Positions 16,301-22,976 of a stretch of 25,158 bases of DNA are shown one piece after another (position 1 is the first letter of the stretch; the number at the start of each line of letters is the position of its first letter). The stretch is from DASZGI01 sp035938995 (GTDB taxonomy: Bacteria > Actinomycetota > Actinomycetes > Streptomycetales > Catenulisporaceae): the NCBI RefSeq assembly GCF_035938995.1, contig NZ_DASZGI010000186.1:1-25158 (forward strand). The letters are read 5' to 3'. The notes under the pieces were generated by a model, which saw nothing but the letters and a program-made list of their open reading frames with translations, searched no databases and was not told where the DNA came from. The position numbers and the translations under genes were made by a program.

Positions 16301-16392
16301 TCCGCCAGCGCGAGATGTTCCGGGAGTTGCAGGAAGCTGAGCATCTTCTGGACGCGACGGCCCGGACGGTCAGGGCCGTGTCGCCCGCGTGA
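13333..16392 (+). CDS. AfsR-like SARP transcriptional regulator (wHTH-BTAD-NB-ARC-TPR)
   Basis: A 1019-residue activator of the large SARP type. Residues 15-105 form the OmpR-like winged helix (FRVLGPLDVAGPAGQVRIPA; RTQIQICVSRLRKTL). Residues 112-259 are the bacterial transcriptional activation domain. The NB-ARC ATPase follows: Walker A GRPGVGKST (342-350), Walker B RVLVVLDDAA (420-429), TSRTRLTG (449-456) and a GGLPLALR motif. The C-terminal 330 residues or so contain tetratricopeptide-like repeats. AfsR of Streptomyces coelicolor, 993 residues, has the same order. The ATG at 13333 is preceded by GGGAGGGGG; a GTG at 13279 lacks a comparable site. Such proteins activate secondary metabolism; candidate targets here are the divergent SnoaL/adenylation operon and the convergent small gene. 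The TPR part may sense a ligand or protein; this is inference. Confidence 0.93.
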   Translation: MTEAATAVTGASAAPAFRVLGPLDVAGPAGQVRIPAGRQQIILAALLLEANRVVGTDHLVDLIWDEDPPDTARTQIQICVSRLRKTLSGAGVDAPIMTTPPGYLLQTPDDAVDLHLFNRQLARSRVLVKEGRTAEAAELLRRAADLWRGPSLNGLPSETLRAKGLRLDEERLTAVETYIQLELGLGRHHLLVGELGRLVDEQPLRERLRGQLMLALYRSGRQAEALDTYRTNRAVLVEELGLEPGESLRLLETAILSSDPALNLDAAAREHSHDPADGSPHAHALAPSPEAAPDRAFRQERPHQLPADTADFVDNPDLVRTVEDVLTGGDARGAVGVVMIVGRPGVGKSTTATHIAHRLAEEHFPDGQLYCDLRGTGAQPVAAHDVLGRFLRAFGIPGPVIPDSVDERAEMYRSLLATRRVLVVLDDAAAESQIRPLLPGSASCAVMVTSRTRLTGLPGAARVELDVLDRGRALELLARVVGRDRVDLERESADALIRTVGGLPLALRIVAARLAARPHWSLASMVHRLANERHRLDELAHGEMTMRATLSLTHDGLAEGDRLLLRLLSLAQGPSLPGWLAGALLDDHRPRPSDLLEPLVDVQMLDVASVETTGEFRYRFHEIVRLFAREQLAAAEDEAADTAAVARMTGGWLALAEQAHRRIYGGDYTVLHGPAARWLPPEDYVRDLLVDPLDWMDREQANLCIAVEQAAQAGLDEVSWDLATTLVTLFEARGYLEQWESTHQVALDATRRAGNTRGTAALLASLGTLYISRSQPEKSRRALETALESFQALEDLHGQAMCRRDLALLERQRGQDERARTLYERAILEFDLVGDVVGKASALTQCSHIWMRRGQVVTARARLDEALEIYRAVGYLGGQARALRRVGQVLQQRGEHEEARRTLTGVLEMVRAGGDVIGEGHLLRNLGEVTADQGRYEQAREFFDRALAVREQIMDHGGAAIVRLDLARLLAEQQDGAGAEEQLRQAITVFRQREMFRELQEAEHLLDATARTVRAVSPA

Positions 16393-16403
16393 CGGGCGCG
16401 CGA

Positions 16404-16418
16404 GCCCGAATCCCGGGC
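16404..16418. terminator. Small hairpin between the convergent SARP and peptide genes
   Basis: GCCCG-aatcc-CGGGC lies in the 36-bp gap between the two stop codons. It is short and could act as a weak bidirectional terminator. Confidence 0.3.
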
Positions 16419-16428
16419 GACGGCGAGG

Positions 16429-16602
16429 TCAGTCCCAGGGGTCGTTCGCCGGGCTGGCGGACAGGACGGTCGTGGCGGCCGCGGTGACCCGAGCCGGCGC
16501 CGGCGCGTGCTGCCCGAAGTGCGCGATCTGGGCGCCGGCAAGAAGGGCGCCGCCGAGCGCGGCGGTGGCGGCGGTGATGCCGAGGGTCTTCGTGGCGCGC
16601 AT
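16429..16602 (-). CDS. Small exported or membrane-anchored peptide (57 aa), unrecognised
   Basis: I do not recognise a family. The 57-residue product has a basic N-terminus (MRATK), a hydrophobic Ala/Gly/Leu segment at about 7-27, then AHFGQHAPAPARVTAAA and a short acidic-aromatic tail ending in NDPWD. It looks like a secreted pre-peptide or a small single-span protein. The ATG at 16602 is strongly supported by GAGGAAGGGAAG just upstream; a longer 71-residue reading has no such site. It converges on the SARP gene (stops 36 bp apart), and its upstream region carries repeats like those in the SARP-proximal divergent promoter. The arrangement resembles afsR/afsS or a TPR-receptor/peptide cassette, but the sequence is not AfsS-like. 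A signalling peptide, a precursor peptide or a small membrane regulator are all open. Confidence 0.65.
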   Translation of the reverse strand: MRATKTLGITAATAALGGALLAGAQIAHFGQHAPAPARVTAAATTVLSASPANDPWD

Positions 16603-16918
16603 TGTGCTTCCCTTCCTCGATATCGCGATCTGCGACGCCATCAAGCTAGGAAGGCTTGGAATCCCGGCATTATCTCGGCGTTTATCCCTCCGCTATCTCC
16701 ACCGGAACGGTGGCCGCGACCCGCTATCCCGGCCCCGGACGCACAGGCGGTGCCCTGGTGGTTGCTTACAGTGGGCTGACATCGCAGCGGCGCGTCCGCA
16801 GGAAAATCCCGTCGGTAATTGCGCGCTCTCACGCCGTGCGGAATTGCCGGTGTAAGGCGCGAGAATGGCTGCCGGATCACAGCGTGTTCGGAGGAGCAGG
16901 GGGTTGGAAGGAGAAGGC
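16603..16918. other. Divergent region between the peptide gene and the crotonase gene
   Basis: 316 bp without a credible gene. The half nearest the peptide gene is unusually AT-richer and contains the TATC repeats (16665-16730) and a possible minus-strand -10, TAGCTT, near 16648-16643. The half nearest the crotonase holds no clear promoter, only its AAGGAG ribosome binding site at the end. Confidence 0.45.
16665..16730 (-). promoter_or_regulatory. Candidate SARP operator upstream of the small peptide gene
   Basis: Four TATC-centred elements (plus-strand CATTATCTC, GTTTATCCC, CGCTATCTC, CGCTATCCC) have TATC at 16671, 16683, 16694 and 16725: spacings of 12, 11 and 31 bp. They resemble GGCTATCCC/GGCTATCAC before the SnoaL-like gene, and both clusters have the same orientation relative to their minus-strand gene at similar distance. 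Confidence 0.42.
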
Positions 16919-17716
16919 ATGAGTGTTCGAATCGAGCGCCGGGGCCCGGTGACCACAGTGCTGCTGCACCGCCCCGAGGTGCGCAACGCCGTCGACCCGG
17001 CCACAGCGGACCTGCTGCGGCAAGCCTTCGCGGACTTCGACGCCGACCCGGACGCAGCGGTCGCCGTGCTGCACGGCGAAGGCGGAACCTTCTGCGCCGG
17101 CTTCGACCTGAAGGCGCTGGCCGAGGGTGGGACGCCAAAGGAACTGGACGACTTCGGCCCGGGACCGATGGGCCCGACGCGCATGCAGCTGACCAAGCCG
17201 GTGATCGCGTCGGTCAGCGGATACGCCGTCGCCGGAGGGCTCGAACTCGCCCTGTGGTGCGACCTGCGCGTAGCGGAGCCGGACGCGACCTTCGGAGTGT
17301 TCTGCCGCCGCTGGGGCGTGCCGCTGATCGACGGGGGCACAGTGCGCCTGCCACGCCTGATCGGCCAGAGCCGGGCGCTCGACCTGATCCTCACCGGCCG
17401 ACCCGTCGCGGCGGCGGAGGCACTCGACATGGGCCTGATCAACCGGATCTCCCCGCCGGGCCGCTGCCGCGAGACCGCGGAAGAACTCGCCGCGGACATC
17501 GCCCGCTGGCCCCAACGCTGCCTGCGCTCCGACCGCGCGTCCGCGCTGGCCCAGGCCGGCCTCGACGAGACGGACGCTCTGCGCCACGAACACGCGGCAG
17601 GCCGCGACGTCATCGCCGACCCCGGCTTCCCGGACGGCGTGCGCCGGTTCACGTCCGGGGCAGGGCGGCACGGCTCCTTTGCCGACGACGCCGATTCCCC
17701 GGACGCAGCCCGCTGA
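16919..17716 (+). CDS. Enoyl-CoA hydratase/isomerase (crotonase) family protein
   Basis: A 265-residue crotonase-fold enzyme acting on an acyl-CoA thioester. The first oxyanion-hole strand reads GGTFCAGFDLKAL (55-67). The second, with the helix that follows, reads SVSGYAVAGGLELALWCDLRVA (about 98-119); its Glu109 corresponds to the first catalytic glutamate of classical hydratases. The second glutamate position falls in FCRRWGVPLIDGGTVRLPRLIG, where I see no Glu but Asp138, so simple hydration is not assured; an isomerase, hydrolase or decarboxylase role is possible. The ATG at 16919 has GGAAGGAGAAGG immediately upstream; an in-frame ATG at 16865 would add 18 unrelated residues. It stands alone, divergent from the peptide gene, and may or may not belong with the SARP block. 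The C-terminus is extended and low in complexity. Confidence 0.88.
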   Translation: MSVRIERRGPVTTVLLHRPEVRNAVDPATADLLRQAFADFDADPDAAVAVLHGEGGTFCAGFDLKALAEGGTPKELDDFGPGPMGPTRMQLTKPVIASVSGYAVAGGLELALWCDLRVAEPDATFGVFCRRWGVPLIDGGTVRLPRLIGQSRALDLILTGRPVAAAEALDMGLINRISPPGRCRETAEELAADIARWPQRCLRSDRASALAQAGLDETDALRHEHAAGRDVIADPGFPDGVRRFTSGAGRHGSFADDADSPDAAR

Positions 17717-17741
17717 TTCACTCTGCCCGCTGATTCACCCC
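17708..17741. repeat. 17-bp tandem duplication over the crotonase stop codon
   Basis: GCCCGCTGATTCACTCT (17708-17724) is followed directly by GCCCGCTGATTCACCCC (17725-17741). The first copy contains the TGA stop; the second repeats it outside the gene. The unit length equals that at the egtCD end although the sequence differs. Confidence 0.7.
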
Positions 17742-17854
17742 GCACGTCGGCCGCCGTGGATCTTCATCCGGCCCCACGCTCCACCGGATCCGGCCGCCGA
17801 CTCCGCTCCCCAAGCCTTGACGCACCACCCAGGCCGCCCTATCGTCGCGACGAC

Positions 17855-17873
17855 GTTAGGCAACTTTCCTAAT
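17855..17873. promoter_or_regulatory. Operator-like palindrome before the GH18 gene (TTAGG-N7-CCTAA)
   Basis: The site is close to the perfect palindrome GTTAGGAAACTTTCCTAAC and lies 22 bp before the GH18 start, next to the TAATAA that could be its -10. I associate this TTAGG/CCTAA shape with ROK-family repressors of sugar genes; a ROK regulator lies one gene downstream. The link is inference. Confidence 0.5.
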
Positions 17874-17894
17874 AAATGATCCGAGGGGGATGCG

Positions 17895-18941
17895 ATGATC
17901 CGGATTCGGTGGGCAGGCGCGGCATTGACGGCGTGCGTGCTCGTCGCGGCGGGAGGCGCGGCGTATGCCTCCGGCTCGGACCACGACCACGACCATGCGC
18001 GCGCACTGCCCGAGCACATCTTCGCCCCCTACTTCGAGGGCTACACGACCGACGATCCGGCCGTGCTCTCGGCCGCGTCCGGGTCGAAGTACCTGACGCT
18101 GGCGTTCATCCAGACGCCGGCGCCCGGGTCGTGCGACATCGACTGGAACGGAAACGCCGCAACCCCGATCGCCTGGTCCACCTACGGCGCCGCGATCGCC
18201 ACCATGCGCGCCGCGGGCGGCGACGTCATCCCCTCCTTCGGCGGCTACAGCGCCGACCACGGCGGCCAGGAGATCGCCGACAGCTGCACCGACGTCAACA
18301 AGATCGCCGCCGACTACGAGCAGGTCATCACCACCTACGACGTGACCCGGCTCGACTTCGACGTCGAAGACTTCTCCCAGGGCAACCAGGTCGGCATCGA
18401 CCGGCGCAACGAGGCGATCCACCTGGTCGAGCAGTGGGCCGACCGGCACCACCGGATCGTCCAGTTCGTCTACACGATCGGCACCAACCTCACCGGCCTC
18501 GACGTGCCGCAAGGCGTCAGCGTCCTGCAAAGCGCCGTTGCCCACGACGCCCGCGTCGACATCGTCAACATCATGACGTTCGACTACTATGATGGCCTGC
18601 CGCACGAGATGGGCACCGACACGGTCACCGCCGCGAAAGCCGTCATCGCGCAGCTGCGCGGGGTCTACCCGCACAAGAGCGACGAAGAGCTCTGGCACAT
18701 GCTCGGCATCACCGAGATGGTCGGCATCGACGACTTCGGGCCCCCGGAGATCTTCACCACCGCCGACGCGACGACGGTCGAGCAGTGGGCCAAGTCGACC
18801 GGGATCGCCGAGCTCTCCTTCTGGGCGCTCGAGCGCGACAACGGCGGCTGCGTCGGCACCGCGGGCAGCGACAGCTGCTCCGGGATCGCGCAGAGCACGT
18901 GGCAGTTCAGCCACACGTTCGAGCCGTTCACCCGGCGCTGA
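17895..18941 (+). CDS. Secreted glycoside hydrolase family 18 (chitinase-like) protein
   Basis: A 348-residue exported protein with a signal peptide (MIRIR, hydrophobic 7-24, cut near AYA-SG at 25). The mature part follows the GH18 TIM-barrel: HIFAPYFEGY (41-50), the SxGG-type strand VIPSFGGYSA (111-120), then the catalytic motif LDFDVED with Asp154, Asp156 and Glu158 (DxDxE), and IVNIMTFDYY later. These residues are the ones used for substrate-assisted cleavage of chitin-type beta-1,4-N-acetylglucosamine bonds, so an active enzyme is likely, though GH18 also includes endo-N-acetylglucosaminidases and binding proteins. No carbohydrate-binding module is visible. A His/Asp stretch (SDHDHDHDH) follows the signal. 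The ATG at 17895 has GAGGGGG six bases upstream. The palindrome at 17855-17873 suggests repression by a sugar-responsive regulator. Confidence 0.88.
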   Translation: MIRIRWAGAALTACVLVAAGGAAYASGSDHDHDHARALPEHIFAPYFEGYTTDDPAVLSAASGSKYLTLAFIQTPAPGSCDIDWNGNAATPIAWSTYGAAIATMRAAGGDVIPSFGGYSADHGGQEIADSCTDVNKIAADYEQVITTYDVTRLDFDVEDFSQGNQVGIDRRNEAIHLVEQWADRHHRIVQFVYTIGTNLTGLDVPQGVSVLQSAVAHDARVDIVNIMTFDYYDGLPHEMGTDTVTAAKAVIAQLRGVYPHKSDEELWHMLGITEMVGIDDFGPPEIFTTADATTVEQWAKSTGIAELSFWALERDNGGCVGTAGSDSCSGIAQSTWQFSHTFEPFTRR

Positions 18942-19080
18942 GCCTGGTCGGCGCCGCCGCCGGCCGATCGAGTGGCCGCGATCGTCCAGTCTGACCTGCC
19001 GCGACGAACGCCCGCACCGCCGCACCCGCGTTATCATGCGCCCGTCGGCGAGCTCCACCGGGCGACGGAGAGAGACGGTC

Positions 19081-20385
19081 ATGGCGAAGCGGACGGCGCG
19101 CGACATCCGCCGGAACCACCGGCAGGAGGTGCTGCGCCAGGTGATCGCCGCTTCTCCGGTCTCCCGCCGCGAGCTGGCGCGGGCCACCGGGCTGAGCGTG
19201 GCGACGGTCGCCAACCTGGTCGGCGAGCTGCAGGAGCGCGGGATGCTCGCCGAGGTCGGCTTCGAGGACTCGGCCGGCGGGCGGCCGCGCGGCCTGCTGG
19301 CCGTCAAGGCCGACGGCGGCGCGCTGATCGGCGTGGACGTCGCGGAGGCCTACGTCCACGCCGAACTGTTCGACCTCGAACTCACCGTCAAAGCCCGCAA
19401 CGAGCGGAAGCTCGCACCCGGCGAGACCCGGCCGCAGGACATCGCGCAGCACGTCGCGGCCGGGGTGCGGGCGGTCCTGCGCGAGGCCCGGATCGCTTCT
19501 TCCCGTGTGCTCGGCGTCGGGGTGAGCGTTCCGGGCCAGGTCGAACGCGTGAGCGGCCGCTCGGTTTCCGCGCCGAACTGGGGCTGGCGCGACGTACCCC
19601 TGCGCGACCTGCTGCTCGAACAGCTCGACTTCCCGCTCTACCTCGACAACCCGCTCAAGGCGTACGCCGTCGCCGAGCTCTGGTTCGGCGCGGCGCGCGG
19701 GTGCGACGACGCCGTCATGGTGGTCCTCGGCACCGGCGTCGGCGCGGGCATCGCGGTGGGCGGCGCGCTCTACCGCGGCGCGACCAACGGCGCGGGGGAG
19801 TGGGGGCACACGACCCTCGTCATCGACGGGCGGCCCTGCCACTGCGGGGCGCGCGGCTGCCTCGAGGCGTACGTCGGCGCGCCCGGCATCGTCCAGACGA
19901 TGCGGGAGATCGAACCGGACAGCCCGATGATCCTGGCGGATCAGGCCTCTTCCCTCGACGCTCTCGCGCGCGGCCTGGCCGTCGGTGACGCTGTCGCCGC
20001 CGAGACGCTGCGGCGCACCGCGCACCATCTGGGCGCCGGGGTCGGCAACCTGATCAACCTGCTGAATCCGCAGATCGTCGTGCTCGGCGGCTGGGCGGCC
20101 GCGAGCCTCGGCCCGGCCCTGCTCGACGCGGTCCGCGACGGCGCTCGGGAGCACGCGCTCGCCCATCTGCTCGCGGGCACCGAGATCGTGCCGTCCCCGA
20201 TCGTGAGCAACCCGGTCAGCCTCGGCGCCGCCACACTCGCCCTCGAAGGCGCACTCGATCACCCCGCCGCGGCCGCCGCGCCCGGTTCGCCGGCGCGGCC
20301 GTCACCGCCGAACGAGCCGAGCGAACCGCGACCGCACGGCCGGCGCATCCTGGCGACGACTTCGTCTAACTCATTGACGAAGTAG
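19081..20385 (+). CDS. ROK-family transcriptional repressor
   Basis: A 434-residue NagC/XylR-type regulator. Residues about 14-70 form a winged helix (VSRRELARATGLSVATVANL). The ROK sugar-kinase-like domain follows, with GVDVAEAYVHAEL, the phosphate loop VVLGTGVGAG (214-223), GEWGHT with His243, and the zinc-binding CHCGARGCLE (Cys253, Cys255, Cys260). At the position of the sugar-kinase catalytic Asp, my by-eye alignment of LDNPLKAYAVAE with the usual NDxNxxxLGE puts Pro191, so it should bind sugar without phosphorylating it. The ATG at 19081 has GGAGAGAG upstream. It sits between the GH18 and DUF2264 genes and is the obvious candidate regulator of both. The C-terminal 40 residues are Pro/Ala-rich and unlike the family. 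Confidence 0.9.
   Translation: MAKRTARDIRRNHRQEVLRQVIAASPVSRRELARATGLSVATVANLVGELQERGMLAEVGFEDSAGGRPRGLLAVKADGGALIGVDVAEAYVHAELFDLELTVKARNERKLAPGETRPQDIAQHVAAGVRAVLREARIASSRVLGVGVSVPGQVERVSGRSVSAPNWGWRDVPLRDLLLEQLDFPLYLDNPLKAYAVAELWFGAARGCDDAVMVVLGTGVGAGIAVGGALYRGATNGAGEWGHTTLVIDGRPCHCGARGCLEAYVGAPGIVQTMREIEPDSPMILADQASSLDALARGLAVGDAVAAETLRRTAHHLGAGVGNLINLLNPQIVVLGGWAAASLGPALLDAVRDGAREHALAHLLAGTEIVPSPIVSNPVSLGAATLALEGALDHPAAAAAPGSPARPSPPNEPSEPRPHGRRILATTSSNSLTK
20359..20383. promoter_or_regulatory. Inverted repeat ACTTCGTC-N9-GACGAAGT at the ROK gene end
   Basis: Perfect 8-bp arms overlap the ROK stop codon and lie 79 bp before the DUF2264 start. It could be an operator for the downstream gene or an RNA hairpin; there is no U-run. 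Confidence 0.45.
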
Positions 20386-20461
20386 CCGACGCGGGGATAC
20401 GTTCCCGATCTTAAGGCTCGATCTTTCGGCCACGAGGAACGCGAGGGGGCGCAAACCAGCC

Positions 20462-22468
20462 GTGGACGCCGAACCGAACCGCGCCGCGTCGACGCGTGAG
20501 CAGTGGGAGCAGCAGGCCGACCGGATGCTCGCCGCGGTGCGCCCGTACGCCGCGCCCGGCAAGGGCCTGATCCACCTGCCCGGCCCGGAGAGCCGCTCGG
20601 GGCGGTGGAGCGACGGGCTGGAGGGGTTCGCCCGCACGTTCCTGCTGGCCGGATTCCGGCTGTCCGCGGCCGAACCCGGCAGCGACCCGAACCTCGAGCG
20701 GCTGGCCGCCTGGTACGCGGCCGGACTCGAGACCGGCGCCGACCCGGACTCCACCGGCCGCTGGCCGACCCTCGCCGAGGTGGGGCAGGCGAAGGTGGAG
20801 TGCGCCTCGATCGCGCTGGCGCTGCACGAGTCGCGCCGCTGGATCTGGGACACCCTGAGCCCGCGGGCCCGGGTCAACCTCGTCACCTGGATGAGCGGCA
20901 TGCTCGGCACCCCGGTGCCGGACAACAACTGGGTCTGGTTCCGGGCGGTGACCGAGGCATTCTTGCGCTCGGTCGGCGGCCCGTGGAGCAAGGACGACAT
21001 CGAATACGCCCAGGCGCGCACCGAGGACTGGTACGCGGGGGAGGGCTGGTACTCCGACGGCGAACCCGCCCCCGGCGAGCTGCGCAACTTCGACTACTAC
21101 AACGGCTGGGCGCTGCACTTCTACCCGCTGTGGTACTGCCGCATCTCCGGCCCCGACGCCGAACCGGGCGTGCTGGACCGCTATCGCGCCCGGCTGCGCC
21201 GCTACCTCGACGACGCCCGCCACCTCGTCGGCGCGGACGGCGCTCCGCTGATGCAGGGCAGGTCCCTGACATACCGGTTCGCGATGCTCGCGCCGTTCTG
21301 GGCCGGGGCGGTGTTCGACGCGACCGTGCTGCCGCCCGGGCAGACCCGCCGGCTCGCGAACAGCGTGCTGCGCTACTTCGTCCGCTCCGGCGCCTTCGAC
21401 GAGCGCGGGCTGCTGCCGATCGGCTGGCACGGCCCGTTCGAGGCGATGCGCGAGGACTACTCCGGCAGCGGTTCGCCCTACTGGGCCAGCAAGGGCTTCG
21501 CCGGGCTCGTACTCCCGCCGGATCATCCGGCCTGGACGGCGGCGGAGGAGCCGCTGCCGATCGAGCGCGGCGACTTCACCCGCACCCTGCGCCGCGCGGC
21601 CTGGATCGTCTCGGGCACGAAGTCGGACGGCGTCGTGCGGGTCGCGCAGCACGGCGCGGACCACAGCCCGACCAGCCGCCTGGTGCTCGATGAACCGGTC
21701 TATGCGCGCCACGGCTACAGCACCCACGCCGCGCCCGAGTACCGCGCGCACTACCCGCTCGACTCGCACATCGCGCTGATCGCCCCGGACGGCCGCGCGT
21801 CCCACCGCAGGCCGGCCCGCCCGATGTACCTCGGCGACGGCGTGGCCGTCTCCCGCCACCGGGTGCACTGGTGGCGCGGCCAGGGCCCGCTGCCGAACTA
21901 CGGGCGCGGCGCCCCCGGGGAAGCAGAGTTCGACCTGGGCCCCTGGCTGACCACGGCGTCCGCGGTGCACGGCCCGCTCGAGGTGCGCCTGGCCCGCATC
22001 GACCCATGGCCCGAAGACCCGGTACCCGGCCACCCGCACGCCCCGGACGCCGCGACCGCCGCGTCATCAGGCCCCTGGCGCCTGCGGTTCGGCGGCTGGG
22101 CCCTGGCCGGCCGCGAGACGCTCAAGCCCCGGTACTCCTCCCACTGCTGCTGGGCCATGCGCGAACACGACGCGCTGGCCAGCACCATCGCCGGGCTGCG
22201 CGGGAACCTGGAGCCCGGCTGGACCGGGTCGCGCGATTCCAACCCGCTCGGCCCCAACAGCCTGATTCCCTGGCTCGCCACGGCGGGCGACGCGAGGGTC
22301 GGCGAGGTGTACGCGGTGCTGGTGGTGCTCTCCGGCAGCGTCGCTGGGCCGACGTCTGTGCACGGGATCATGGTCGAGGCGCACCCCGACGGGTCCGTGT
22401 CGGTGTCATGGCCGGACCGCCAGCAGACCAACGTGCCGCTTCGCGCGCCGCGGTACCCCGTGACGTGA
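20462..22468 (+). CDS. DUF2264-family protein, probable glycoside hydrolase
   Basis: A 668-residue protein without a signal peptide. It matches what I know of DUF2264: an N-terminal alpha/alpha-barrel part with RWSDGLEGFARTFLLAGFR (48-66), DNNWVWFRAVTEAFL (154-168) and FDYYNGWALHFYPLWY (210-225), then a beta-rich C-terminal half from about 390 onward (for example PLDSHIALIAPDGRASHRR). The repeated Trp/Tyr/Asp/Asn clusters suit a sugar-binding cleft. Substrate and bond specificity are unknown; related barrels act on uronic acids or other polysaccharide fragments inside the cell. The GTG at 20462 has GAGGGGG about 12 nt upstream. It follows the ROK gene by 76 bp and is probably co-transcribed or under its control. 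A cytoplasmic place would fit degradation of imported oligosaccharides. Confidence 0.82.
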   Translation: MDAEPNRAASTREQWEQQADRMLAAVRPYAAPGKGLIHLPGPESRSGRWSDGLEGFARTFLLAGFRLSAAEPGSDPNLERLAAWYAAGLETGADPDSTGRWPTLAEVGQAKVECASIALALHESRRWIWDTLSPRARVNLVTWMSGMLGTPVPDNNWVWFRAVTEAFLRSVGGPWSKDDIEYAQARTEDWYAGEGWYSDGEPAPGELRNFDYYNGWALHFYPLWYCRISGPDAEPGVLDRYRARLRRYLDDARHLVGADGAPLMQGRSLTYRFAMLAPFWAGAVFDATVLPPGQTRRLANSVLRYFVRSGAFDERGLLPIGWHGPFEAMREDYSGSGSPYWASKGFAGLVLPPDHPAWTAAEEPLPIERGDFTRTLRRAAWIVSGTKSDGVVRVAQHGADHSPTSRLVLDEPVYARHGYSTHAAPEYRAHYPLDSHIALIAPDGRASHRRPARPMYLGDGVAVSRHRVHWWRGQGPLPNYGRGAPGEAEFDLGPWLTTASAVHGPLEVRLARIDPWPEDPVPGHPHAPDAATAASSGPWRLRFGGWALAGRETLKPRYSSHCCWAMREHDALASTIAGLRGNLEPGWTGSRDSNPLGPNSLIPWLATAGDARVGEVYAVLVVLSGSVAGPTSVHGIMVEAHPDGSVSVSWPDRQQTNVPLRAPRYPVT

Positions 22469-22555
22469 CTCGGTCGTTCGGCCCGATTCCCTGCTGAGTC
22501 TGGCTAACATGGTCGCGAAATCAGCAGGCGGGGTCGAACAGGAGGACAAGGGGCC

Positions 22556-22903
22556 ATGGCCACGGCGCGACCCTTCGATATTCGCGTCGAGTCGGACAGG
22601 AGCGACGGGGCGGCTGTCGTGCACGTCGCGGGAGACATCGACCTGGCCACTTCAGACCGGCTGCGCGAGGTGCTGCTCCCCCTGGTCGGACGGGGCACGG
22701 TCGTCGTGGACGCCGCCCAGATCACGTTCTGCGACTCGGCCGGCCTGAGGGTGATCCTGCTGGCCAACCACGAGGCGCGGGACCGGCATACGGTCTTCCG
22801 GCTGGTGGCGCCGTCCGAGCCGTTGACCCGGGTGCTGGAGCTGGCCGGGGCGCTGCCGCTGGTGGATGTGTTCCCGGACGCCGGGTCCGCGTTGCAAGGC
22901 TGA
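22556..22903 (+). CDS. STAS-domain anti-sigma factor antagonist
   Basis: A 115-residue SpoIIAA/RsbV-like protein. The STAS fold is shown by AAVVHVAGDIDLATSDRL (19-36), the strand TVVVDAAQITFCDSAGL (48-64) and a C-terminal helix (PLTRVLELAGA). Ser61 in the DSxG motif is the expected phosphorylation site, so the protein can be switched off by a cognate kinase. The ATG at 22556 has AGGAGG upstream, and TAACAT at 22505-22510 is a possible -10. The RsbW-like kinase gene follows 73 bp downstream, which suggests a partner-switching pair. No sigma factor is encoded in the window, so the controlled sigma factor is elsewhere. Confidence 0.92.
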   Translation: MATARPFDIRVESDRSDGAAVVHVAGDIDLATSDRLREVLLPLVGRGTVVVDAAQITFCDSAGLRVILLANHEARDRHTVFRLVAPSEPLTRVLELAGALPLVDVFPDAGSALQG

Positions 22904-22907
22904 GCGA

Positions 22908-22919
22908 GCGGGTACCCGC
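22908..22919. repeat. 12-bp perfect palindrome between the STAS and kinase genes
   Basis: GCGGGTACCCGC reads the same on both strands and starts five bases after the STAS stop. It has no loop, so an operator is likelier than a terminator; its function is unknown. Confidence 0.35.
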
Positions 22920-22976
22920 GAACGCGCAGCTACGGAGAAGCGACGCTGGGGCGCGGAACATGGAACAGTGGGCGCG

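Noticed and set aside
16605..16644. Longer 71-residue form of the small peptide
   Set aside because: No ribosome binding site precedes its start, whereas GAGGAAGGGAAG precedes the ATG at 16602 and lies inside the longer form.
18946..18966. GC-rich inverted sequence after the GH18 gene as terminator
   Set aside because: Arms are short and interrupted; not distinguishable from background in this GC-rich DNA.
22866..22976. N-terminal extension of the RsbW-like protein
   Set aside because: The added residues (Arg/Glu-rich) overlap the STAS gene end and have no family similarity; the ATG at 22977 fits the family length.
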